A stretch of DNA of 64,000 bases. Origin: Clostridiales bacterium. GTDB lineage: Bacteria; Bacillota; Clostridia; Christensenellales; JAISNN01. Under the pieces are notes generated by a model, which ran no database searches, had not been told where the DNA came from, and saw nothing but the letters and a program-made list of their open reading frames with translations. The translations under genes and the position numbers were made by a program. Of the stretch, positions 18,501-30,464 are shown in pieces (positions within the stretch are counted from its first letter, which is position 1; every line of letters begins with the position of its first letter). Where the stretch lies: positions 1 to 64,000 of the forward strand of contig JAISOS010000073.1 of the NCBI GenBank assembly GCA_031275485.1, given 5' to 3'.

Positions 18501-19172
18501 CTGCCTTTCGGCGCAAGGCTTGCCGTGCAGAGCGGCGATACCGTCGAGCCGGGTTCGCCTCTGACCATAGGGTCTATAAATCCGCAGGATATTCTGCGCA
18601 CGAGAGGCGTAAAGGGTGTACAAGACTATCTCGCGCGAGAGGTGCAGGCGGCGTACAGAATCTCGGGTGTGGAAATCAATGACAAGCACGTCGAAATCAT
18701 CGTCAGACAAATGCTCCGTAAGGTCAAAATCGAGTCCGAGGGCGACACGGATATGTTGCCCGGCGAGTTGGTAGACATATTCACCTACGAGGAAAAAATC
18801 GAAAAGACCTTGCAGGACGGCGGCATTCCCGCGACGGCAAAGCGAACCTTGCTGGGCATAACCAAAGCTTCGCTTGCCACCGAATCTTTCCTTGCCGCCG
18901 CATCCTTTCAGGAAACCGCGAGAGTCCTCACCGACGCCGCCATAAAAAATAAGACGGACAGACTCATCGGCCTCAAAGAAAACGTCATTATCGGCAAGCT
19001 TATACCGGCGGGTACGGGTATGAAATGCTATAAAAACGTTTCGACCGTTCCCGTCAACAGGCCGAAGCCCGAGACGGAAATCGAGGACGAGCAGATCTAT
19101 AGCCGTGAAATCGAGGAGCTTGAAGTCGAAAATATCGATCTGTTTGCCGAAAATACGGAAGGTTTGCTCTAA
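15558..19172 (+). CDS. rpoC: DNA-directed RNA polymerase subunit beta'
   Basis: 1204 residues. The N-terminal zinc-binding cysteines ([20 protein letters not shown], about residues 60-79), the catalytic Mg-binding [12 protein letters not shown] (about 449-460), the trigger-loop region ([21 protein letters not shown] is the bridge helix/trigger area, about 710-730) and the second zinc site (CRDT..., [13 protein letters not shown]) are all visible. There is no large insertion in the trigger loop, as is normal for Firmicutes. AAGGAGAG lies before ATG 15558. A family A hairpin follows the stop at 22 bp and may act as the 3' end of the rpoBC mRNA. Confidence 0.98.
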   Translation: MFELNNFEAMQIGVASPEKIREWSHGEVTKPETINYRTQKPERDGLFCERIFGPTHDWECYCGKYKRIRYKGVICDKCGVEVTKSKVRRERMGHIELAASVSHIWYFRGVPSRISIALDMSPKDVEQVLYFVSYVVLDPGETALQKKQVIVEKEYRDLIEKYGAKAFKVGMGAEAVKLLLSEIDLDEEAKSIRAVIAGSTGQKRLKAVKRLDIIESFKRSGNRPEWMILDVLPIIPPEIRPMVQLDGGRFATSDLNDLYRRVINRNNRLKKLLELSAPDIIIRNEKRMLQEAVDALIDNGRRGKAVSGAGNRELKSLSGMLRGKQGRFRQNLLGKRVDYSGRSVIVVGPELKLYQCGLPKEMALELFKPFVMKELVAENHCHNIKSAKRFVERSKPIVWDILENVIKDHPVLLNRAPTLHRLGIQAFEPVLVEGRALKIHPLVCSAFNADFDGDQMAVHVPLSVEAQVEARFLMLSTNNILKLSDGKPIVSPTQDMVLGIYYLTIDKPGAKGEGRKFKSTNEAHMAYEIGEIALQAKITVRKTLMIDGVSVTKNLTTTVGRIIFNENIPQDLGFVPRNTPEQMLDLEVDRFVDKKTLSKIIDLVYKSKGSTGTAEVLDKIKSMGFKYSTIGAITASVFDMTIPGVKREVVNAAEEKILEIEKSYKRGLVTEEQRYNEVVRTWRETTEKVEKALFDALGEFNPIRMMSKSGARGTSAQIRQLAGMRGLMSDPTGRVMELPVKSSFREGLTVLEYFISSHGGRKGLADTALKTADSGYLTRRLVDVAQEMIIRSEDCRDTKGTAVQAIKGTKGEIIEPLRDRIAGRYTVADVVDPKSGEVIVKGDEMISDEQAQDIENAGIEDVAIRSVLTCKARYGVCSKCYGRDMASGKTVKIGEAVGTIAAQSIGEPGTQLTMRTFHTGGVATSDDITQGLPRVEELFEARKPKGMAIVSELAGVVKITDVENRKSVEITTPDGEIKEMLLPFGARLAVQSGDTVEPGSPLTIGSINPQDILRTRGVKGVQDYLAREVQAAYRISGVEINDKHVEIIVRQMLRKVKIESEGDTDMLPGELVDIFTYEEKIEKTLQDGGIPATAKRTLLGITKASLATESFLAAASFQETARVLTDAAIKNKTDRLIGLKENVIIGKLIPAGTGMKCYKNVSTVPVNRPKPETEIEDEQIYSREIEELEVENIDLFAENTEGLL

Positions 19173-19194
19173 AAAAGGGAGTAGCTTTTAAAAT

Positions 19195-19252
19195 TGCGCG
19201 GGGAAGTCTTTTATGAACAAAAGACTTCTCCGCGCCTCTTTACAAAAAATTT
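19195..19252 (-). repeat. Family A repeat A5 after rpoC
   Basis: Near-perfect 17-nt arms (19196-19212 and 19219-19235) with loop ATGAAC. Tail faces the rpoC stop; head (AAATTTTTTGTAAAGAGG on the minus strand) points away. Confidence 0.8.
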
Positions 19253-19546
19253 TAATAGTAGTTTTAAATTGTCGTGACGAATAAACCTATCGGGTACTAT
19301 TTTTCATCGCGAAAATTTAGAATTTCCGCTTCAATGCTTTTGACAGTGATTCCTCTTTTAAGCCGTATAAAGCGCACATAATCGCTGTTCCGAGAAACTT
19401 TAAAAAGGATTCCGAATTTTCGTTAAATCTGCCGGGCTTTATTTTTATTACGAAAATTTAGAATTTCCAATTCATAACGGCTATATAATTCTATATAAGA
19501 AAAATGTTGCGGCTGTGTTTTTTCTTATGAGACAAGCAGAAGCGTT
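19253..19546. other. Gene-free part of the rpoC to purM gap
   Basis: No gene. GCGAAAATTTAGAATTTCC occurs at 19310 and nearly again at 19452 (ACGAAAATTTAGAATTTCC), so about 140 bp separates two direct repeats. CATAACGGCTATATAATT (19473-19490) is the family B end motif, so this may be a decayed family B copy. Confidence 0.5.
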
Positions 19547-19615
19547 GAAGCTTTTGAAAGAGGGCGCGGGGGAAGTCTTTTGTTCACAAAAAGTTTTTCC
19601 CGTATAATTTAAAAA
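19547..19615 (+). repeat. Family A repeat A6 before purM
   Basis: GAAGCTTTTGAAAGAGGG head, GCGGGGGAAGTCTTTTG with a shortened right arm AAAAGTTTTTCCC, and CGTATAAT tail 22 bp before the purM start. Confidence 0.75.
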
Positions 19616-19637
19616 AATAAAACGGGGGATTTTAAAA

Positions 19638-20666
19638 ATGGGAATAACATACGGTGAATCGGGTGTGAATATAAGCGCGGCGGACGCGGCGAAGAAAAAA
19701 ATGGCGGAATACATAGACGGCGGGTCGTCGCGCGTACTCAACAAAACGGGCGCGTTCGCGTCGGTTTTCGACATAAAATTTCCCGAAATAAAAAATCCAG
19801 TCCTCGTATTGAAAACGGAGGAACCGGGAACCAAGCAAAAACTCGCGGTCGAATACGATAAGGTCGAGAATGTGTGCTACGATATGATTAATCATTTGAC
19901 GAACGATATTTTGGTTATGGGCGCGACGCCGCTCGCCGTGCAGGACGCGATAATATGCGGCGAAATCCAACCGGATATAGTTGATAGGATTGTCAAGACC
20001 GTAGCCCGCGCTTGCAAGGAAAACGGTAGCGTGCTGACGGGAGGCGAAACCTCCGAGCAACCGGGCGTCGTCGATAAGGGGACGTATGTTCTTACGTCGA
20101 GCATTGTCGGAATCGCCGACAGGGAAGCGATAATCGACGGCTCGAAAATCAAAGAGGGCGATATGGTTTTGGCTCTCGCCTCGAACGGTGTGCATACCAA
20201 CGGCTATTCGTTTTTGCGTATGCTTATGCGGGAAAAGCCGGGAGTAAAGGACGCTCTAATAGACGGTAAAAGATTCATAGACGTCATTTTGACACCGCAT
20301 AAGTCTTACTATAAGGAGCTTATAGGACTATTCGGCAACCCGAATCTTGCGGGTATGGCGCATATCACGGGCGGAGGCGTCAAGGGCAATTTGAACAGAA
20401 TCCTGCCCGACAATCTGAGTGCGGAGGTCGACGTTTCCAAAATTCGTATTCTGCCGATTTTCAGGTTTGTCAAGGCGGAATCCGGCGCGTCCGACGAGGA
20501 GCTTTTAAAGACTTTCAATATGGGAGTGGGAATGACGCTGGTCGTCGCGAACGGCTCGGAGGAATTCTTTATGCGGCGGCTGAACGCGCTCGGTGCCGAT
20601 TGCTATCCTATCGGCAGAATCGTTAATGGTGACAAAACCGTAAGATTTATAGGAAAGCTTAATTAA
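19638..20666 (+). CDS. purM: Phosphoribosylformylglycinamidine cyclo-ligase
   Basis: 342 residues of PurM (AIR synthetase), which closes the imidazole ring of AIR in purine synthesis using ATP. Motifs: TYGESGVNISAADAAKKKM at the N terminus, DMINHLTNDILVMGATPL (about 85-102), TGGETSEQPGVV (about 133-144), LASNGVHTNGYSF (about 180-192) and HITGGGVKGNLNRILP (about 240-255). GGGGGA precedes ATG 19638. No other pur gene is adjacent, unlike the usual pur operon, so it is probably transcribed alone. It ends with a clear intrinsic terminator. Confidence 0.95.
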   Translation: MGITYGESGVNISAADAAKKKMAEYIDGGSSRVLNKTGAFASVFDIKFPEIKNPVLVLKTEEPGTKQKLAVEYDKVENVCYDMINHLTNDILVMGATPLAVQDAIICGEIQPDIVDRIVKTVARACKENGSVLTGGETSEQPGVVDKGTYVLTSSIVGIADREAIIDGSKIKEGDMVLALASNGVHTNGYSFLRMLMREKPGVKDALIDGKRFIDVILTPHKSYYKELIGLFGNPNLAGMAHITGGGVKGNLNRILPDNLSAEVDVSKIRILPIFRFVKAESGASDEELLKTFNMGVGMTLVVANGSEEFFMRRLNALGADCYPIGRIVNGDKTVRFIGKLN

Positions 20667-20702
20667 ACGCTAGGCTTTCGGGAGAGAATGGGATTGCGGA
20701 GT

Positions 20703-20730
20703 ATAAAAACGCCGCGTCGGCGTTTTTATT
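20703..20730 (+). terminator. Intrinsic terminator of purM
   Basis: ATAAAAACGCCG (20703-20714) pairs with CGGCGTTTTTAT (20718-20729) around a 3-nt loop; the T-run follows directly. Confidence 0.85.
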
Positions 20731-21545
20731 TACGCGCGCGGTTATAAGCTCGGTTATGTAATTATCAATAAGAGCGTTTCGCTGTTTCTTGTCGAATGAA
20801 ACGGGTCGGGCATAGTGTCACCCACCTTTGAATTGATTAAGATCATACGGTATTATAAACGGCGTAAAATATCTTCGGGCTTTTGAGCGGAGATGCAATT
20901 TTGCGCCGTTTTTGTTTTTTGACCGTTCTTCGCCCCGCAAACGCGGATGCGCAAAACTAAATCCATATTGCCGGCGTATGCCGTTTGCAAAATCTTCTTT
21001 CCGTACCGCAGTTTAATGCTTCCGCCGTTTTATGATCAAACGTATATCGCATATTTTTATTTTTCGTCGCCCGTATCATCGTTTTGCGCTTGTTATTTAT
21101 CTTGCGCTTTTGAATTTAGGCGTAGGATTTGTTTCACGCCAAGCGACGCCGTTAATAAGCCGCAAACTCAAATTTTGCACAATTTCGCCGATATCTCATA
21201 TCGAACCGTTCGATTTTAATACCCTTAAAGCAGGCGGCAAGTCAATTTTTGTGGAATCTCTATAATCCTCAGAAAAATTAAATCGATTATCCCATTCGTC
21301 GGCGTAGCCGCCGTATGCCGTTCCGCTCGGACGCTTGAGAACGCCGTCGATTCTCATCCGACAGGGCGGATTCGCAAAAATTAAATTTATACTTTTAGCG
21401 GGTAATTGAATTAGAGTATATCGGCGCTAATTCCGATGAAAGTATACCGTAAGCTCTCTTTTTCTGTCCGTCTAGCGTCTATATGCGCCGGACGGAATAA
21501 ACAAAAAATTTTCCGTATCAAAAACACGAAAATTCCCGAAAAGTA
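20731..21545. other. Gene-free stretch of about 0.8 kb
   Basis: No open reading frame here has a ribosome site or recognisable protein features. Two loosely matching segments, GCGGATGCGCAAAACTAAAT (20943) and GCGGATTCGCAAAAATTAAA (21366), are repeated about 420 bp apart and are followed by AT-rich words, so the stretch may be built from degenerate repeats. Confidence 0.5.
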
Positions 21546-21574
21546 TTTACAAATTTTTGATTTTGTGTTATGAT
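21546..21574 (+). promoter_or_regulatory. Promoter of the first twin membrane protein gene
   Basis: TTTACA (21546-21551), 17 bp, TATGAT (21569-21574), 33 bp before ATG 21607. Confidence 0.55.
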
Positions 21575-21606
21575 ATAGCCGAGATAAACTCACGGAGGTG
21601 TTTTTT

Positions 21607-22167
21607 ATGTATAAAAAAGCAAAAATCGGCGGGATATTATTAACCGCGTTGTACGCTGTCGCGTTGATCGGCGCGTTGGCCGCGATTGTTTTGGGTCTTA
21701 TGTACGCGGGGGAGTTCGCTCCGCTGACGGGGGATCTGATCGGCGTAATCGAAGGGTTTGAGGACTTTTTCGGTACGATATCTCTTGCAATCTCGCTTGC
21801 GGTCATAGTCATAGCGGCGCCCGCCGCGATAACTTTTACGATATTCCTCGTCGCGTCGTCTTCGGTCATTAAAAAGAGCGGGTTGAACGCGGAGGGTTTC
21901 GCGAAAAAGAGAGCTTCGCTTATCGTTTTCACCGCGTTTAATTTGCTGTTCGCGGCGGTTCTTGCGGCGGTCGGGGTCCTTGCCGTAATCGCGTCAATTG
22001 TTCCGATTGGACCGCAGCCGCAGGGCGGGGCGGTAATTGCGTCGTCGGTCGCTGAAAGCGCATTCGATCCGTCCGTGCTCGCGCTGTTCGCGGTTCCGGT
22101 GTATATTATTACGGCGTCCGCGCTTATCTGCGCGGATATAGCCAAGAACGGACGCGACAGGGGTTGA
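21607..22167 (+). CDS. Hypothetical four-helix membrane protein, twin 1
   Basis: 186 residues; start ATG 21607 follows CGGAGGT (21593-21599). Four hydrophobic helices: about residues 10-34, 52-78, 98-125 and 145-170. It starts YKKAKIGGILLTALYAVAL and has a basic loop FAKKRASLIVFTAFN between helices 2 and 3, and ends ALICADIAKNGRDRG. The gene 0.65 kb downstream has the same plan: YKNAEIGGKMMEGAYGVLA, FFKKRIGLFIFAALQ and ALIAADVFKSKKNLRN. The two are clearly paralogs. I do not recognise a named family; function unknown. It looks like a small Tic20/DUF4870-type shape, but that is only shape. Confidence 0.7.
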   Translation: MYKKAKIGGILLTALYAVALIGALAAIVLGLMYAGEFAPLTGDLIGVIEGFEDFFGTISLAISLAVIVIAAPAAITFTIFLVASSSVIKKSGLNAEGFAKKRASLIVFTAFNLLFAAVLAAVGVLAVIASIVPIGPQPQGGAVIASSVAESAFDPSVLALFAVPVYIITASALICADIAKNGRDRG

Positions 22168-22811
22168 CCGTCCTTGACGCCCATTAAGGAATAGAGCGGG
22201 TTTTTTCGCGGCGAATTTCGCGTTTACCACGAGTTTTCCGCGCAGAATAATCACGGCGGATTCGGTCGCCGCCGCACAATTTATCTTGCGCGCTTTTTTC
22301 GTCTTTTATGCCGACAAAATCACGCGGTTTTCACTCGCTTAGCTTTGGATAGAGTCGCAAAAAAGCCGCGTTTTTTTGATGCAAAGTCCGCGACGGATGT
22401 ATCGCCGGCTAATTTAATCGGTGGTTCCATTGGAAAACTGCGCTTTCGCGTGCGGAATTATTTTGCTTAATTATGAATAGCGGCTTGCGTTTTTCACTCG
22501 GGATAATCTTTTAATAAAATCGCGCGCAATTTTCCATGCGCGACTCGGGATGCGGAAATTCTTGAAATTTGACGCGGAAACGCGCAAATTAAGATCGGAA
22601 AAAGCTTTGCGTAACTAATAAAGAAAGTAATGCAATCGCCTAATTCGATTTCGTTAGATAATACATAGAAATAATGCGGCGACATAGCTAATGAGTCGCA
22701 AAGCGGTCGTGGAGGCGATTGCGTTGTGTTCGGGTAACGCGAGCGGATGAAATAATAAAACCGCGTTTTAAAACGCGAACGAAAATAATACGGCGACGGA
22801 GGGATTTACGT
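22168..22811. other. Gap between the twin membrane genes with palindromes
   Basis: No supported gene in 644 bp. GCAATCGCC (about 22632) and GGCGATTGC (about 22713) form 9-bp arms around a loop of about 70 nt, and CGCGTTTTAAAACGCG (22762-22777) is a perfect palindrome 35 bp before the twin 2 start. A structured leader of the second twin is possible. Confidence 0.5.
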
Positions 22812-23318
22812 ATGCGCAAGAAAGTCAAAATATATACGTATAAGAACGCCGAAATCGGCGGGAAAATGATGGAAGGCGCTTACGGCGTTCTTGCGATATT
22901 CGCGTTGTTCTTGATCGGAATGGAACTGTTGTCGCAAGGTTTTTTTATCGGCGAGCTTTTGCGCGTAGCGGACGAGGCGTTTGCGGAGAATTTCAACGAG
23001 TTTTTCAAAATCACGCGGTTTATCGAAGCGGAAGATTTTCTGCCAATGCTTTTTTATGTAGTAAGTTTGATAATTTTTACCGCGCTTTTTGGCGTTTCAA
23101 GACAGGTCGCGGCGATTGGTCGCGCCGATACGGGAACCTTTTTTAAGAAAAGAATAGGACTTTTTATTTTTGCCGCTTTGCAGATTGTTTTCGGAATTAT
23201 TTTGTTTATAGTCACCGTGCGTTATATGATTTTTGCGGTTTTTCCGGCGTATTTAATCGCGGCTGGCGCGCTTATTGCGGCGGATGTTTTTAAGAGCAAA
23301 AAGAATTTGAGAAACTGA
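22812..23318 (+). CDS. Hypothetical four-helix membrane protein, twin 2
   Basis: 168 residues; ATG 22812 follows GGAGG (22798-22802) with a 9-nt spacer, and this start aligns with that of twin 1. Hydrophobic helices lie near residues 18-45, 76-98, 108-130 and 132-155. Conserved with twin 1: the N-terminal YKNAEIGG, the central FFKKRIGLFIFAALQ and the end LIAAGALIAADVFKSKK. The loop after helix 1 is acidic (VADEAFAENFNEFFK) where twin 1 has GEFAPLTGDLIG. Paralogy is seen directly; the function is not known. Confidence 0.7.
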   Translation: MRKKVKIYTYKNAEIGGKMMEGAYGVLAIFALFLIGMELLSQGFFIGELLRVADEAFAENFNEFFKITRFIEAEDFLPMLFYVVSLIIFTALFGVSRQVAAIGRADTGTFFKKRIGLFIFAALQIVFGIILFIVTVRYMIFAVFPAYLIAAGALIAADVFKSKKNLRN

Positions 23319-23369
23319 GCTAAGTATGCGTTCGGCGGAAGTCTTTTGTCAGATGTCTTCCGAGATCGT

Positions 23370-23515
23370 GCCGACGGTATTTTGTCGTTTTCAGCGCGCC
23401 GCCGGCGTTGTATTTCCCTAGCGTACCGCGAGATTATGCGCCGTCAAAAGCGCCGTTGCGGTATGTTGCTCAAAAGTCGTCTAAAAGCCGTTTGCCGTTT
23501 GCCGTTAAATTTCGT
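23370..23515 (+). repeat. Family C repeat, copy C1
   Basis: Blocks shared with 38750-38895 and 56335-56475: CGGTATTTTGTCGTTTTCAG, GCGCCGCCG, GTACCGCGAGATTATGCGC, CGTCAAAAG and a closing CCGTTAAATTTCG. Together with A7 and A8 it fills the gap between twin 2 and the PFOR stop. Confidence 0.55.
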
Positions 23516-23542
23516 AAAGGCGCACGGTTATTTAAAAAAAAT

Positions 23543-23586
23543 ATGCGCGGGAAACCTTTTCTTGACGGAAAAGGTTTCCCGCGCAT
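23543..23586. repeat. Family A repeat A7, perfect 18-bp arms
   Basis: Arms 23543-23560 and 23569-23586 (ATGCGCGGGAAACCTTTT) are exact reverse complements around CTTGACGG. Both flanks look like tails, so no orientation is given. Confidence 0.85.
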
Positions 23587-23603
23587 ATTTTCATATAAAA
23601 ACG

Positions 23604-23672
23604 ATAAAGCTTTTTGGAAAGGGAAGCGATGAAAAACCTTTTTTGAATAAAAGGCTTTCTTCCCGTATAATC
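23604..23672 (+). repeat. Family A repeat A8 at the PFOR stop
   Basis: Classic head GATAAAGCTTTTTGGAAAGG, then AAAAACCTTTTTTG / AAAAGGCTTTC arms and a CCCGTATAAT tail that ends 22 bp from the PFOR stop codon on the opposite strand. Confidence 0.8.
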
Positions 23673-23694
23673 TTTCAAGACAGGCTTTGAGCGT

Positions 23695-27252
<3,558 letters not shown>

Positions 27253-27256
27253 CTAC

Positions 27257-27285
27257 ATTATAACGAATATGGCTCTTTTTTGCAA
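27257..27285 (-). promoter_or_regulatory. PFOR promoter
   Basis: On the minus strand TTGCAA (27285-27280), 17 bp, TATAAT (27262-27257). The -10 is 53 bp upstream of the ATG. Confidence 0.7.
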
Positions 27286-27362
27286 GTAAATAGCAAGGTA
27301 TTGCGGAAATTTTCACAAACTTTTTTGTTTTTCGTGGAGAGAGGTTTTCTTTTTTTAAAAAT

Positions 27363-27425
27363 TATGCGGGAGAAACCTTTTATGAATGAAAGATTTTCTC
27401 CCGCGTACCTTTCCCGAAAACCTCG
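27363..27425 (-). repeat. Family A repeat A9 upstream of PFOR
   Basis: GCGGGAGAAACCTTT / AAAGATTTTCTCCCGC arms near 27366-27404; head on the right (reverse of CCTTTCCCGAAAACCTCGG). Tail faces the PFOR gene. It lies upstream of the predicted promoter, so it would not be in the PFOR mRNA. Confidence 0.75.
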
Positions 27426-27439
27426 GCGGTTTACGTTTG

Positions 27440-27640
27440 TTGGACTTTTAAATTATAATCCGATGAATCGGAATCGAGTTAAAGACAAACGTTGAATTTT
27501 TTACCTCAAGCCGCTAAAAAGTTCTCTTTCGTGGTTCGCGCAATACGAAAAACGGTTCTTTTTTACCGCAAGCGGTAAAAAAGACGACGTTTAGCTTGCG
27601 CAATTTCGATTTATAGCGGTTATAAATTCTCAAAATTATA
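27440..27640 (-). repeat. Family B repeat, copy B2
   Basis: Reverse strand begins ATTTATAACCGCTATAAATC, then GCGCAAGCTAAACGTCGTC, TTTTTTACCGCTTGCGG with its AAAAAAG partner, GAACCGTTTTTCGTATTGCG and CAACGTTTGTCTTTAACTCG. It backs directly onto the head of family A copy A9. Confidence 0.65.
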
Positions 27641-27648
27641 CGATTTTT

Positions 27649-29571
27649 TTATTTTACGCGCAATGCCCTAAGGGCGTTAAACACGGCGAGGACGGCAACG
27701 CCCACGTCGGCAAAAACGGCGAGCCACATATCCGCTAAACCGAGAACGGAGAACAGCAGGACGGCAAATTTGACGGAGATAGCTAGAACCGTGTTTTGAG
27801 CGGCGATGGACAGCGTTTTTTTGGAAACACGTATGGCTACGGCTATTTTCGACGGCTCGTCCGTCATAAGCACGACGTCTGCGGCTTCTACGGCGGCGTC
27901 CGAGCCCAAACAGCCCATAGCCACGCCTATATCCGCGCGCGCGAGCACGGGCGCGTCGTTTATGCCGTCGCCCGCGAAAATCAGCTTGCCTTTCGCCGAC
28001 TTGCGTTTGAATAATTCTTCGAGCTTTTCCGCCTTGTCCTGAGGCAACAGACCTGCCGCGAAGTCGCCGATACCGAGCGCGGCGGCGATTTTTTTCGCTT
28101 CGGCGGGCGAGTCGCCCGTCAGCATGGCTATGTGCTTTACGCCTGCGGCTTTTAGATCGGACACGGCCTTTTTTGCGTCGTCCTTGATTTCGTCGGATAC
28201 GGCGAGCATTCCTTCATATTTCCCGTCGACGGCTATATAAACCGCCGTTCCGGAAAATTCGGCGGCAATTTCGTTGTCGAAAAACTCCGCTTTACCGGAA
28301 TCGGCGATTTTGTCGTCCGTGATTTCCGCGCCGATTTTCGCCATAAAGCGGGCGTTTCCCGCGTAAATTTTTTTTGAGCCGACGATAGCGGATACGCCGT
28401 AGCCGGCTATTTCCTCCGCGTCCTTTATAATATTCTCGGATATTTTGCCGCCGCGCGCTATGAACGCGTCTTTTACGGCGAGCGCGACGGGGTGCGCGGA
28501 GTAGTTTTCGGCATGCGCCGCGAGAGATAACAGCTCGTATTCTGAGAGACGCGGCGAGGAAACCGCGCCGATTTTGAACGCGCCCTTTGTGAGCGTACCC
28601 GTCTTGTCGAATACGACGATTTCGGCGCGTGCGAGAGCCTCCAAATAATTGCCGCCTTTTATGAGTATGCCTTTTTTTGACGCGCCGCCGAGTCCTCCGA
28701 AAAAGCTCATCGGAATGGAAATGACAAGCGCGCACGGACATGACACAACGAGGAAAGTCAGAGCGCGGTAGAGCCAGGCGGGGAAGCTGTTCCAGCCCGT
28801 AAGCGCGGGCGGCGCGACCGCCAAAACCGCCGCGACGGCGACGACGGCGGGAGTATAGTACCGCGCGAATTTCGTGATGAAGTTTTCCGAATTAGATTTT
28901 TTCGAGCTTGCGTTTTCCACGAGGTCGAGGATTTTGCTTACCGTCGATTCGCCGAACGCCCTCGTTACGCGCGCGGTTATTACGCCGTTTAAATTTACGC
29001 AGCCGCTCAGAATTTCCGAGCCCTCGAACACGTCGCGGGGAGCGGATTCGCCTGTCAGCGCGGCGGCGTCCACCGAGGACGAGCCTTCCGTAATCACGGC
29101 GTCGAGCGGGATTTTTTCGCCGGGCGCGACGACAATCAGATCGCCCGCCTTTACCTCGCAGGGGTCAACCCTGACGGTTCCGCCGCCGTCATTTCTCACA
29201 AGGTTGGCATAGTCGGGGCGTATGTCCATAAGCGCGGCGATGGATTTTCTGGATTTCGCGACGGCGAAGCTCTGACACGCCTCGCCCGCTTGATAGAAAA
29301 GCATGACCGCGACAGCCTCCGGATATTCGCTGATACAAAACGCGCCCGCCGCCGCTATCGTCATCAAAAAGTTTTCGTCGAAAATTCTGCCCTTTAATAT
29401 GTTCCTGAAAGCGCGCAGAAAAACCTCGCCGCCCGTGATTAAAAGCGCGGCAAGATATGGAATGAACGTTAGATAACTTGGGATAAAATTTAATAATCCC
29501 GCGTAATCCCCCGCTAGAACGGTTGCGAAAACCGCCGCGCCGACGGCGAGGCGCACGATTGTTTTTTTCAT
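27649..29571 (-). CDS. P1B-2-type heavy-metal ATPase (Zn/Cd/Pb exporter)
   Basis: 640 residues from ATG 29571, chosen because AAGGAG (29579-29584) precedes it with a 7-nt spacer. P-type ATPase motifs: TGES in the actuator domain, CPC in the sixth membrane helix (VVSCPCALVIS, about 287), the phosphorylated Asp in DKTGTLTKG (about 330), the HP locus (YSAHPVALA), MLTGD and GDGINDAPVL. Membrane helix 7 carries QNTVLAISVK (Asn...Lys) and helix 8 carries ADVGVAVL (Asp), the pattern for Zn2+/Cd2+/Pb2+ pumps (CadA/ZntA) rather than copper pumps. It lacks the usual N-terminal HMA domain, which is encoded separately upstream. Likely co-regulated with the arsR gene at 30465-30830. Confidence 0.93.
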   Translation of the reverse strand: MKKTIVRLAVGAAVFATVLAGDYAGLLNFIPSYLTFIPYLAALLITGGEVFLRAFRNILKGRIFDENFLMTIAAAGAFCISEYPEAVAVMLFYQAGEACQSFAVAKSRKSIAALMDIRPDYANLVRNDGGGTVRVDPCEVKAGDLIVVAPGEKIPLDAVITEGSSSVDAAALTGESAPRDVFEGSEILSGCVNLNGVITARVTRAFGESTVSKILDLVENASSKKSNSENFITKFARYYTPAVVAVAAVLAVAPPALTGWNSFPAWLYRALTFLVVSCPCALVISIPMSFFGGLGGASKKGILIKGGNYLEALARAEIVVFDKTGTLTKGAFKIGAVSSPRLSEYELLSLAAHAENYSAHPVALAVKDAFIARGGKISENIIKDAEEIAGYGVSAIVGSKKIYAGNARFMAKIGAEITDDKIADSGKAEFFDNEIAAEFSGTAVYIAVDGKYEGMLAVSDEIKDDAKKAVSDLKAAGVKHIAMLTGDSPAEAKKIAAALGIGDFAAGLLPQDKAEKLEELFKRKSAKGKLIFAGDGINDAPVLARADIGVAMGCLGSDAAVEAADVVLMTDEPSKIAVAIRVSKKTLSIAAQNTVLAISVKFAVLLFSVLGLADMWLAVFADVGVAVLAVFNALRALRVK

Positions 29572-29604
29572 ATGTCGGCTCCTTGTTTTTTTATTTTTTA
29601 AGAT

Positions 29605-29665
29605 TCCGCAGGGAAACCTTTTATGAACAAAAAGGCTTTCCCCGCGCTCCTTCCCCAAAAAATCG
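29605..29665 (-). repeat. Family A repeat A10 before the metal ATPase
   Basis: CAGGGAAACCTTTT / AAAAAGGCTTTCCCCGC arms with loop ATGAAC; the head on the minus strand is CGATTTTTTGGGGAAGG. Tail faces the ATPase start 33 bp away. Confidence 0.8.
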
Positions 29666-29920
29666 ACGTCTACAATGTTATGCAAAGCGGCGCAGTCTTA
29701 CGAATGGAAAGAAAAAGCCTCTTTTAGAGAGAAAGCAAAACGAAACGTTATCCTCCGTTGAAAAATCTCTCCGTAACACTTTTTTTCTTTCGTAAAAACT
29801 TAGCGCAAATCCCCTTTTTCTTTTGCAAATGCAAAAGAACTTAGTTGCGGCATTTCCCTAATGCCGAGCAAAAAATATAACCGCAATAGTTGGTTTGAAT
29901 GTAAACATTAAAACACACAT
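29666..29920. other. Gene-free stretch between HMA gene and ATPase
   Basis: No gene. Two small hairpins are visible: CTTTTGCA/TGCAAAAG near 29830 and CGGCATT/AATGCCG near 29848. Confidence 0.5.
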
Positions 29921-29985
29921 TAAGTTTTTTGAGAAAGAGACCCGAGCGGGAAGCCTTTGTTAAAAGGTTTCCCTCGCACAAATCC
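29921..29985 (+). repeat. Family A repeat A11 after the HMA gene
   Basis: Head AAGTTTTTTGAGAAAGAG, arms GCGGGAAGCCTTTG / AAAAGGTTTCCCTCGC, tail 21 bp from the HMA stop. Confidence 0.75.
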
Positions 29986-30006
29986 TTTTAAAAAAATTAA
30001 AAAATT

Positions 30007-30228
30007 TCAGCGCGCCGTGAGCTTTGCGTCCGGTTCGATTTTTTTAACGGCTTTTTCGGCGAGTTTGACGATTTCGTCCATACTCGACTCGGAGGCGTTA
30101 ATGGACATTCTGCCGGTCATAAAATTCAGCGAGCAAGCTTCCACGCCGTCTATCGCGGCGATTTTTTTCTCCATCTTGGCGGCGCAATTCGCGCAGTCGA
30201 GATTTTCCACTCTGAATATTTTAGTCAT
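30007..30228 (-). CDS. Stand-alone HMA-domain metal-binding protein
   Basis: 73 residues, one heavy-metal-associated ferredoxin-like domain. The metal site is LDCANCAAKMEKK with Cys12 and Cys15. LDCANCAAK is the form seen at the N terminus of ZntA/CadA-type pumps, rather than the MxCxxC of copper chaperones. It lies between the regulator and the ATPase on the same strand, so it probably acts as the separated metal-binding domain of the pump. AAGGAG is present before ATG 30228 (CTCCTT at 30237-30242). An alternative is a general CopZ-like chaperone. Confidence 0.88.
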   Translation of the reverse strand: MTKIFRVENLDCANCAAKMEKKIAAIDGVEACSLNFMTGRMSINASESSMDEIVKLAEKAVKKIEPDAKLTAR

Positions 30229-30303
30229 AATGTAAACTCCTTGTTAAGAATATTTTTGATTTCTTATTCGTTCGACAGTTAGGATAACGTATATTTTTTG
30301 CCC

Positions 30304-30378
30304 GTTGATACGCTATTCGCCCGCCTCGAATATATTTCCGATATGCCTGTCGGCGAGGGATAGAGAACGCATTCGCCC
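30304..30378 (-). pseudogene. Remnant of a second arsR copy (C-terminal end only)
   Basis: The minus strand reads SLADRHIGNIFEAGE, then a stop (TAG), then RIN. This aligns without gaps with the C-terminal SLADDHIKNIFEAGREHIN of the intact regulator next to it. The similarity extends over roughly 65 bp of DNA and fades upstream. It is a partial duplication of the 3' end of arsR, lying directly downstream of the intact gene. Whether it is expressed cannot be told. Confidence 0.75.
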
Positions 30379-30464
30379 GATGCGGCAAAAGCTTACGGGG
30401 ACGGTCGTTTTATAAAGCCGAATAGCCGCCGCTTGATTCGCCGCCGTATAAATTTCCGCGTTTT

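Noticed and set aside
20947-21265. Two overlapping open frames in the purM to twin 1 gap
   Set aside because: No ribosome site, no hydrophobic or domain pattern, overlapping frames; treated as non-coding.
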